Assembly (NCBI GenBank): GCA_043748535.1
Contig: JAYTMY010000269.1
Span: 1-18,219 of the forward strand
Reading direction: 5' to 3'
From: CAMCSH01 sp043748535
GTDB lineage: Bacteria > Verrucomicrobiota > Lentisphaeria > Lentisphaerales > Lentisphaeraceae
Length of the DNA: 18,219 bases
How positions within the stretch are numbered: the first letter of the stretch is position 1; each line of letters opens with the position of its first letter. The notes beneath the pieces were generated by a model. The model saw only the letters and a list, made by a program, of their open reading frames with translations. It had not been told where the DNA came from and ran no database searches. The position numbers and the translations under genes were made by a program. This document shows positions 1 through 6,323 of the stretch, piece after piece.

Positions 1-43
1 GTTGAGCCGCATCGGCGACACCCTGGGTTGGAAGGGGTTATGA
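1..43 (+). CDS. possible 3' end of a forward gene cut by the window edge
   Basis: The frame starting at base 2 is open from the window edge to a TGA at 41-43 and encodes LSRIGDTLGWKGL. Its codons are strongly GC-ending (11 of 13), as in the real genes here. The competing frame from base 1 stays open to a TGA at 97-99 but has a low-GC third position. Nothing identifies the protein. This is a weak call from codon bias alone; the stretch could be non-coding. Confidence 0.2.
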   Translation, partial: LSRIGDTLGWKGL

Positions 44-104
44 TTTCTGACCCTGAAGGGGTCGCGGATGGTCCTGGGTTGCTGCGGTTTTTAGGATGAA
101 GCAA

Positions 105-123
105 TAAAAGGCCGACCTTCGGC
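105..123 (-). terminator. probable intrinsic terminator of the tandem PilT gene
   Basis: Read on the minus strand, a 5-bp stem GCCGA / TCGGC with an AGG loop is followed by CTTTTATT. It begins only 8 nt beyond the TAA stop of the PilT-like gene. The stem is short but GC-rich with a U-rich tail, so intrinsic termination is plausible. Confidence 0.55.
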
Positions 124-130
124 GCGCCGC

Positions 131-2161
131 TTAAGTGCGGCGGAAGATCACCGTATCGGTACCTGACTTGATCTTGCCGAGATTGATCGGGCAGGCGTCT
201 TTCTTGCTCACCAGGAGCTCGAATTCCGGCCGACGGCCGTCGCCGTTTTCCCGGGGAATCAAGCGCTGCGACGAAATGCCGATCAGGCAAGAGGAAATCT
301 GCGTCCGGATGTGTTCGCGCTGGTGCGACGGGAAGAACTCCAGCAGGCTCTGAATCGCCTGGTGCGGACCCGGAGAACGAAGGGTGGCAATCACCAAGTG
401 GCCGGTCTGCGCGGCGGTGATCGCGGTGCTGATCGACTCGATGTCCGGCAAGTCGGTGGCGACGATGATTTCCGGTCCCTGGCGGAGGGCCGCAGCCAAG
501 CCGGTGGAATAGGATTTGACATCCGAGCCGATCTCCCGCTGGTCGACCACCGCTTTGCGATTCGGGAAGACGGTTTCCACCGGGTCTTCGATGGTGACGA
601 TGTGCACCGGCCGGGTCTGGTTGATGCGGGCGATGAGCGAGGCCAAAGTGCTTGACTTGCCGTGACCGGACGAGCTGGTGATCAGAAGCAGGCCGGATTT
701 ACTGTCGGAGAGCTCGACCAGCTGTTCCGGCAGGCCCAGTTCATCGGGGCTGGGCGGGCGTCCGCCGACGAGCCGGATGACGCAGCCGACATTGCCGCGC
801 TGGCGATAGCCGCTGACCCGGAAACGCCGCATGCCGAAGCTCTCGAACTGGATGCTGATGGCGAAGTCGGCTTCGGAATTGTCCTCGAAACGTTTTTTCT
901 GCTCGCCACTCATCAGGTTGAAGAGGAATTCCCGGGTTTCGCTGGGGGTGAGAGCAGGGTGCTCCATTTCGAGCAGATTGCCGTCAATTCGCAGAATCGG
1001 CGGGGTGCCCTCGGAGATGATCAGGTCGGTGGCGTTGTTCTCCACCAAAGTCGACAGGCATTCACGCACCAGTTCGGCATCGGCGGAATCGCCAAGTGCC
1101 AAGCCGTCGCGGCTGCCGCCGGCGAGGGCCATGACCGTGCATTCACGGCCGAAACGAGTTCCGGCCAAGGCGGTCTCGCCGCTCAAGGTGCCGCTCAAAA
1201 CCAAGTCAGCGACGGTCTTGTTGAAACCGTTTTCGCCACTGTGGATATGGCGCTCGATTTCGTTCAGATCGCGCTGCCGCAGCAAGGTCGGCATGCGGCC
1301 GCTGTTGATGAAAATTTCTTGCAGCGGCAGTTTCCCTGGGCCATCAGCCTTGGGCACCAGCTTCTGCGAAATGATGCCCCGCAAGGCCTGGGACAGATCG
1401 GCGAGATGGGCTTCCCGCTGCTCTTCAGGTCGGAGAGAGATCAGTCTTTCGAGGACGGATCGGACGCCGGTTTCATGCATGATGGCGACGACGAGGATGC
1501 CGGCGAGGGCGGCTTCGATCGCCAGATTAGTCAATTCGACCTCGTGCATGTCGCTGAGAAAGAGACAGTCCGGGCGCTTCCGGATGGCGTGTTTGACGCC
1601 GTCGAGCAAGTTATCGCAGTCGGAAGACGGCTCCACCTGGGTGATTAGCGACATGATATCGCGATGGTGGTTTTCAATCGGGTCTTCGATGATGACGATG
1701 TGGGAAGCTCGCAGGCAGTTGATATGGTGCACCATCGCATGGAAAGTGGTGGTTTTGCCGCCGCCGTTGGGGCCGGAGATGATCACCAGGCCGGAGCGCT
1801 CCATCGCCAAGGCGCTGATCCGTTCATCTAGTCCCAAATCGGCGATATCCAGGGTGCTGCACTCGGTGCGGCGCGCGACCATCAGGATGCTGCGCTGCTG
1901 CCGGGTGAAGGACAGGCTGTAGCGGACTTCCTTGTGGAAATAAGTGATATCGAGAAACCCGGTCTTCTCGATTCGTCCCAAGTGGCTGGGGTGCAGGTCG
2001 ACAGTGATGAAATTGCGAATCTCATCCTCCTGCATCGGCCGCTCTTCCACCATGAAAATCATGTTCGAGAATCGCCGGACCGCCGGCGCTCGGCCGACAA
2101 TGAAGTGAATCTCAGTGGCGTTGAGCTCAATCATTCTTGATAACAATTCGTTGATGCGCAT
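131..2161 (-). CDS. tandem (fused) PilT/GspE-superfamily ATPase, two PilT-like halves
   Basis: This is a secretion/retraction-type hexameric ATPase of the PilT family, which in type IV pilus systems powers pilus disassembly at the inner membrane. A usual PilT is about 350 residues; this 676-residue protein holds two complete-looking cores. Half 1 (about 1-340) has Walker A GPNGGGKT (130-137), Asp box HIVIIEDPIE (154-163), a Walker B-like segment 196-209 and a His box with H229. Half 2 (about 360-676) has a degenerate Walker A SSSGHGKS (496-503), Asp box HIVTIEDPVE (520-529), a Walker B-like segment 563-576 and R595 where the His-box histidine should be. In both halves the PilT 'GEMRD' glutamate is Asp (D204, D570). 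Half 2 also stops soon after the 'SQRLIP' motif, so the last PilT helices seem missing. The start is well supported: AAGGGAG lies 8 nt upstream of ATG. It appears monocistronic, with its own promoter and terminator. Family membership is certain; a retraction role is inferred. Confidence 0.9.
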   Translation of the reverse strand: MRINELLSRMIELNATEIHFIVGRAPAVRRFSNMIFMVEERPMQEDEIRNFITVDLHPSHLGRIEKTGFLDITYFHKEVRYSLSFTRQQRSILMVARRTECSTLDIADLGLDERISALAMERSGLVIISGPNGGGKTTTFHAMVHHINCLRASHIVIIEDPIENHHRDIMSLITQVEPSSDCDNLLDGVKHAIRKRPDCLFLSDMHEVELTNLAIEAALAGILVVAIMHETGVRSVLERLISLRPEEQREAHLADLSQALRGIISQKLVPKADGPGKLPLQEIFINSGRMPTLLRQRDLNEIERHIHSGENGFNKTVADLVLSGTLSGETALAGTRFGRECTVMALAGGSRDGLALGDSADAELVRECLSTLVENNATDLIISEGTPPILRIDGNLLEMEHPALTPSETREFLFNLMSGEQKKRFEDNSEADFAISIQFESFGMRRFRVSGYRQRGNVGCVIRLVGGRPPSPDELGLPEQLVELSDSKSGLLLITSSSGHGKSSTLASLIARINQTRPVHIVTIEDPVETVFPNRKAVVDQREIGSDVKSYSTGLAAALRQGPEIIVATDLPDIESISTAITAAQTGHLVIATLRSPGPHQAIQSLLEFFPSHQREHIRTQISSCLIGISSQRLIPRENGDGRRPEFELLVSKKDACPINLGKIKSGTDTVIFRRT

Positions 2162-2184
2162 CGTAACGGCTCCCTTCTGCAGCT

Positions 2185-2214
2185 ATTATAACACCATAGC
2201 TGTACAGAATGCAA
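2185..2214 (-). promoter_or_regulatory. sigma70-type promoter for the tandem PilT gene
   Basis: On the minus strand TTGCAT (2209-2214) and a perfect TATAAT (2185-2190) are separated by 18 bp. The predicted start near 2178 would leave a very short leader, with the AAGGGAG ribosome site (2170-2176) almost at the 5' end. The call rests on box match and position only. Confidence 0.6.
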
Positions 2215-2251
2215 GAAGTTCTTGAAAACCCTTGATCCCCATCGGAGTCAG

Positions 2252-2806
2252 ATGATGATGAACCCGCAAAAAATCCAGCTTGGCGTCGGTTTTCTCCTCA
2301 GTGCGTGCGTCGGCATCTGGATCGGCTATTTCTCCGGCGACATTCAATTGGTCATGGTCAAGCACCTCATCCAAACGCACCCCCAAGTGTCGATCAAAAC
2401 CCCGACGCCGGAAGAAGCCCGCAACTGGGCCTGGGGGCTCTGGGCTGCCGCCTTGGTTCTTCTGCCCTTCCTGCCTGAAAAACCGCACCATTTCCGTGAA
2501 GCCGTCCTGCCGATGGCCCTCAACCTGACCTGTGCCTTCGCTTACATGTGCCTGCAGCGATGGACTCAGGACGTCAAGATCGATGCCATCCTCCTCTCTC
2601 AACCCAAGGCCCGTATCGAATTCCCCTTCGACAGTTTCAATACCGACACTTATCCGGTAAAATGGTTCATCCTCTTGACCGTTCTCGGTTATTTCTTCCG
2701 CCAAAGCCGCCCCAAGAAATCCCCCTATGACAAGCTTCGGCTTGAGTCGGGAGACGGGGAGCGCGACAGCCATCCCAAGAATTCACCCCGTCGCACCCGG
2801 AAATGA
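2252..2806 (+). CDS. unknown small integral membrane protein, coupled to a binding lipoprotein
   Basis: I do not recognise this family. The protein (184 residues from the ATG at 2252) has about four hydrophobic segments: 9-27, 60-74, 84-101 and 136-149. A loop of about 30 residues lies between the first two, and the tail (150-184) is strongly basic, which by the positive-inside rule should be cytoplasmic. Three ATG codons stand in a row (2252, 2255, 2258); GGAG at 2244-2247 suits the second or third best. An in-frame TTG at 2222 could extend it by 10 residues but has no good ribosome site. Its TGA overlaps the ATG of the next gene (ATGA, 2803-2806), so the two are probably translated together. 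It is too short for a BtuC-type permease, so it is not the obvious transporter partner. Confidence 0.75.
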   Translation: MMMNPQKIQLGVGFLLSACVGIWIGYFSGDIQLVMVKHLIQTHPQVSIKTPTPEEARNWAWGLWAAALVLLPFLPEKPHHFREAVLPMALNLTCAFAYMCLQRWTQDVKIDAILLSQPKARIEFPFDSFNTDTYPVKWFILLTVLGYFFRQSRPKKSPYDKLRLESGDGERDSHPKNSPRRTRK

Positions 2807-3657
2807 CCCGCCGCACTCTCCTCTTCGGCGGCTTGGCCGCGGGCTGCCGGGCCGGTGCAGAGCCTTCCGGGCTGGTCTCTCTCGCGCCATCATTGACGGA
2901 GCTGATCTGCGCCATCGGCGCCGCCGCGCAACTGCGTGGCGTCAGCACTTGGTGCCAACATCCGACGGAAATCCTCTCTCTGCCGCGCTGCGGATCCTCC
3001 TTCACCCCCGATTTCGAAGCGATCAAACGCCTCCGTCCCGAGCTCATCCTGTGCAGCGGCAGCTCCGTCTCCTGGCAGCTCTCCGGCAGCCGCGTCGAAT
3101 GCCTCGAGCAAGCCACTTTGCCGCGCCTGCTCGACTCCTTCGATCACGCCGGCCGCCTGCTCAGTCAAGCCGCCGCCGCCTTGCGCGAACGCCGCAAATT
3201 GGAAGACGCCCTCGAAGCCTGCCGTCAACGCGCCGCGCCAGCGCCGCGCACTTCGGTCTTGCTCCTGCTCAATCCCTTGAGCGATTCAGGCGCCGTGCCG
3301 CAAGTCTGTGCCGCCTCGCGAAATGACGGCTACTTCACCCCGCTTCTGACGTCTTGCGGCCTCGATAACCTGCTCGACCACCCGTTGACTTACCCATTGC
3401 TCGGCCCGGAGCAGTTGCGCCGTCTCAATCCGGCCCGCATCCTCGTTCTCGCGGTCGGTTTCACCGCGGCCCAAAAAGCCCAGGAACTGGCTAGCTGGCA
3501 ACGCTTCAAGTCACTCAGCGCCGTCAAAACCGGCGCCATTCATCTTCTCACGGGCGATCATGTCAACGTTCCCGGCCCCCGCCTGCCTCTGCTGCTGGCG
3601 GATTTCGAGCGCGTCCGGCTGCCGGCTGCCTCAGTTCCCGGCGTCCTCAGTCTCTGA
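2803..3657 (+). CDS. BtuF/FecB-type periplasmic substrate-binding protein, probable lipoprotein
   Basis: The 284-residue protein fits the helical-backbone metal-receptor superfamily (Peripla_BP_2), whose members bind cobalamin, haem or Fe-siderophores for ABC importers. The N-terminus has a twin-arginine-like start (TRRTLLFGG) and a possible lipobox LAAGC with C15, so export by Tat or Sec and lipidation are both possible. The mature part opens with VSLAPSLTEL (25-34), then GSSFTPDFEAIKRLRPELIL (64-83), both typical of the BtuF fold's first lobe. The second lobe contains PLLTSCGLDNLL. No permease or ATPase gene is adjacent, so the substrate is unknown; cobalamin is a guess from resemblance. 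It overlaps the upstream membrane-protein gene by 4 bp (ATGA). Its 3' end overlaps the convergent SDR gene by 27 bp. Confidence 0.82.
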   Translation: MTRRTLLFGGLAAGCRAGAEPSGLVSLAPSLTELICAIGAAAQLRGVSTWCQHPTEILSLPRCGSSFTPDFEAIKRLRPELILCSGSSVSWQLSGSRVECLEQATLPRLLDSFDHAGRLLSQAAAALRERRKLEDALEACRQRAAPAPRTSVLLLLNPLSDSGAVPQVCAASRNDGYFTPLLTSCGLDNLLDHPLTYPLLGPEQLRRLNPARILVLAVGFTAAQKAQELASWQRFKSLSAVKTGAIHLLTGDHVNVPGPRLPLLLADFERVRLPAASVPGVLSL

Positions 3658-4596
3658 ATCGACCGGTGCGACGAAGATCGACTCGAAATAGGCCTTCAGA
3701 TCGGAATGCTTCCATTTAAACCCGGATTTCTTCAAAGCTTCGGGCTCAATCTGCAAGTCCTTGAGCAGCATCACCGGGCCCATTCCACCCGGCAGAAGTT
3801 TGAGTAGAAAAGCCGGCAGATGACAGAGCGCCGGCATGCCCAAGACGTCCGATAAGGTCTCAGTGAATTCGCGATTCGTCACCCGCCCCGGCGCCACCAG
3901 GTTCACCGGGCCTTGCAAGGCGGGTGTTTCCAGGATGTGATGAATCGCCGCCGTCGCGTCTTCTTCGGCAATCCACGGCAGATGCTGCTGACCTTTGCCG
4001 AGGCGTCCGCCCGCGCCAAAACTAAAAACCTTTTCCATCCGCTCCAAAAAACCGGCGCCACGACCAAGGACCACGCCAAAACGCAAATGCACCACCCGGA
4101 CATCCCCGCGCTCGGCCAACGGCGCCGCAGCGGCCTCCCAATCACGACAGAGATCCCCGAGAAAATCCTTGGCCCAGGAATCCGGCCCCAACATCTTCTC
4201 GGACCAGATGGTCTCGCCACCTGCCCAGGCATTGACGCCAGAGGCACAGATGAAGACCGGCGGCGGCCGCTCCAGAGACATCATTCTCCCGACCAGCAAC
4301 TCCGTCGTTTTGATCCGGCTGTCTCGCAAAATCTGCTTCCTCGCCGCCGTCCAAGGCCGATCCGCGACGCCAGCTCCGCCGAGATGAATGACGGCGCGGA
4401 TGTGATGAAACACCCCGGCATCGAGGACCTGTGTTTCCGGGTCCCAACTCCGTTCAGAATAAGTCGCGCCTTCGCCGCGGATCAAGCGAATGACCGGGAT
4501 ACCCGCCTTGACCAGCCGCAGCGTCAAGGCTTGGCCGAGGTAACCCCGGCCGCCCACCAGAAGCACCGGAGCTCTGCTGATCTCTTCTTCTGTCAT
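3631..4596 (-). CDS. TIGR01777/YfcH-family NAD(P)-dependent SDR epimerase
   Basis: This is an extended short-chain dehydrogenase of the 'epimerase' type whose substrate is not known in most bacteria. The Rossmann motif GGRGYLG is near the N-terminus (about residues 15-21 of the 321-residue form), preceded by VLLV. Family hallmarks follow: RKQILRDSRIKTTELL, FICASGVNAW, LRFGVVLGRGAGFLERM, and LPWIAEEDATAAIHHIL. The C-terminal DUF1731-type segment includes SGFKWKHSDLKAYFESIF. I chose the ATG at 4594-4596 because GAGGAG lies 6 nt upstream (4603-4608); an ATG 27 nt further up (4621-4623) has no such site. It lies 104 bp downstream of the serpin on the same strand and may share its transcript. Its tail overlaps the convergent binding-protein gene by 27 bp. 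Confidence 0.9.
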   Translation of the reverse strand: MTEEEISRAPVLLVGGRGYLGQALTLRLVKAGIPVIRLIRGEGATYSERSWDPETQVLDAGVFHHIRAVIHLGGAGVADRPWTAARKQILRDSRIKTTELLVGRMMSLERPPPVFICASGVNAWAGGETIWSEKMLGPDSWAKDFLGDLCRDWEAAAAPLAERGDVRVVHLRFGVVLGRGAGFLERMEKVFSFGAGGRLGKGQQHLPWIAEEDATAAIHHILETPALQGPVNLVAPGRVTNREFTETLSDVLGMPALCHLPAFLLKLLPGGMGPVMLLKDLQIEPEALKKSGFKWKHSDLKAYFESIFVAPVDSETEDAGN

Positions 4597-4700
4597 CCTC
4601 GACTCCTCAGGCTTGATACGCATAGAAGCTACACCGCAGCCTTCATTCCCGGAGCTCCCGACCCACTCATTCGAGGAAGATTCCCGTCAGCCACTGAACT

Positions 4701-6125
4701 TCACTCCGGCCGCGACAGGCGCCCGCAAAACAGGATCGCCCCGGTCTTCTGGTCGCGCAGGAAATACCAAAAGGGTCGATCGGCGCGGAAGTGCGGGATG
4801 AAGGGCATCCTTTCATCCAGAACTCCATCACCACCAAGTGCGCCGGCTGCCGTCACTGCTGCCGCGACGCTGCCGTTTTCGTCGACAGCGATGAGACATT
4901 GCTGGTAGACGCTGTTCATATGAAGTCCCGGCTCGGGACTGATGCGATGAAAATCAGCCTTGTCGCCGAAAGCGGTCTTGAGGCCCAGTTCTTGCAGCAT
5001 TGGCGTCAGGTCTCGGCTGGCTCCGGCGATTTTAAACCTCGGCAGCTCAACATCACACTCCCGTAGCAAGGCACCCTTGAGCCAGCTCTGAAGATTGTCG
5101 CTGGTAAGCAGTGGACTCAGGGCCGGCAGATCCGCCGCATTAAGCGCGGTGAGGCAGACGAGGCTGAAACGCCCGCCTTCGTAGGGCAGTTCGACCAAGT
5201 GAAAACCTTTCACCGGATAGCCAGCACCTGAGCCTCGCTTGGGCTGGGATTTCGGCGTCGCAAAAAGCTGGCCATCGGCACTGATCGCAGCGTAACGGAA
5301 ACGATCTTGCTAACGCATCATCGGACAGGAAACAGAGGTTTTTCCGGGCACCGCAAAAAGCCTTTCCCGGGTTCCTCCGAGGGAGAACTTCTTCACCCAG
5401 AGACCCTTGAAATAGAGCGCTTGGGCAAGGACCAGTCGACTGTCTGGCGCGACGCTGCCGGCGGGCAGGACTTCCGGAATCCGCCCGAGGCTTTTGTCGG
5501 CCCCCCAGCGGTTGACCATCTGGCGCGCGGCTTCGTTTTGATTGCGGAAATCGCAAAGCTGGAATTCCCCATGCTTCGCCTTGAAGGCCTGGACCCAGTC
5601 GCCCTGAAGCGGCAAGGAATAATCGGCAAACAGGCTGCGGGCACTGGCGAGCTCGTAGCGATAGATCTGACGGCGGACTTGTGCAAGTTTTTGCATCAAA
5701 GCAGGCCGCAAAGCCGGATCCTGCATCGTCTTGAGCTGATTCTCAAGCTGAGCGCAATCTGCTTTCAGCTTGGCCGCATCCTGCTGCTGATACTGAGCCT
5801 CATGGTCCCACTCCGCTTCCAGCTGACCGCAGAGCCCGAGGGCGGCTTCGACCGTGCCGGCGACCGGCTTCAGGTGCAGGACCTTGGCGAACTCGAGCTC
5901 GGTGGCGCCGCGGCTGCCGCTGCCGAGCATCGCCAGGGCGACATAGGCCGACCAGGGACTGAGGCAGAAATTGCCCTCGGTCTTGGCGCTTTGCTGCAGC
6001 AGATCAAAGGCAAAGGGGATTTCCGCTTCCGCCATGGTGATTTCCGGCTTCGGTTCGGGCTGCGGCGCCGGCGAGGCCTGAGCGAAACCGAGGCAAAGGC
6101 TGAGCGAAGCGAAAAACAAGGACAT
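4701..6125 (-). pseudogene. secreted serpin (serine protease inhibitor) interrupted by one in-frame TAG
   Basis: Serpins trap serine or cysteine proteases by cleavage of an exposed reactive loop; bacterial ones are usually secreted. The frame runs 474 codons with one amber stop at codon 272 (5310-5312); both sides are in the same phase. Before it are a signal peptide (MSLFFASLSLCLGFAQA), NFCLSPWSAYVALAMLGSGS (52-71), ARSLFADYSLPLQ (162-174), DSRLVLAQALYFKGLW (228-243) and CPMMR (267-271). After it come QDRFRYA, VELPYEGG, the hinge DENGSVAAAVT (415-425) and the serpin signature FRADRPFWYFLRD (446-458). The family consensus here is P-M-M-R-Q, so the TAG sits where CAG (Gln) is expected. Everything else, including AGGAG 7 nt before the ATG, looks intact. 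Residues 98-160 are longer than usual and look like a charged coiled coil. It could be a recent pseudogene, a sequencing error, or a read-through gene. Confidence 0.85.
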
Positions 6126-6166
6126 GGGAGCGCTCCTGGGAATTGCGGGGATGAGATCAATTTCGA

Positions 6167-6220
6167 ACCGGAGGGATCGAAAAGCAAGTCGCTTGCCTCA
6201 GACAGGCAAATATCTCCGGT
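6167..6220 (+). other. possible structured element in the serpin/TonB-receptor divergent region
   Basis: ACCGGAG (6167-6173) pairs with CTCCGGT (6214-6220). The enclosed stretch contains two small hairpins, GCAAG-TCG-CTTGC (6184-6196) and GCCT-CAGAC-AGGC (6195-6207), which share two bases and so are alternatives. The direction of transcription is unknown because genes diverge on either side. I could not match it to a known riboswitch. Such short stems can occur by chance in GC-rich DNA. Confidence 0.3.
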
Positions 6221-6323
6221 GCAAAGACCTTGGCTCACATCATGCGCTTTCCGAAACGAATGGGAAGGCGCCGCTGGGGTGCTTTCCCGTCCTGTCTCAA
6301 AAAGCGACACCGAGGACCAGCGC

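Noticed and set aside
662..1922. Long plus-strand open frames opposite the tandem PilT gene
   Set aside because: The minus-strand protein has all ATPase motifs; the plus-strand frames are mirror products of its codon bias.
6145..6220. tRNA-like segment on the minus strand containing GGTTCGAAA
   Set aside because: The supposed T-stem bases (TCCGG and TTGAT) do not pair, and there is no proper acceptor stem or anticodon arm.
6195..6240. Resemblance to a c-di-GMP-I (GEMM) riboswitch from GGCAAA and TGCAAAGACC
   Set aside because: The two words are only about 10 nt apart, leaving no room for the required hairpin, and the downstream tetraloop-receptor helix is absent.
5307..6323. Upstream extension of the TonB-receptor frame
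   Set aside because: This part lies opposite the serpin gene. The receptor start at 6324 has a ribosome site and signal peptide, so the extension is not coding.
6238..6323. Cobalamin or TPP riboswitch before the TonB receptor
   Set aside because: Fragments such as GGGAAG and GGGGTGC occur, but the conserved B12 box or the TPP core order is missing.
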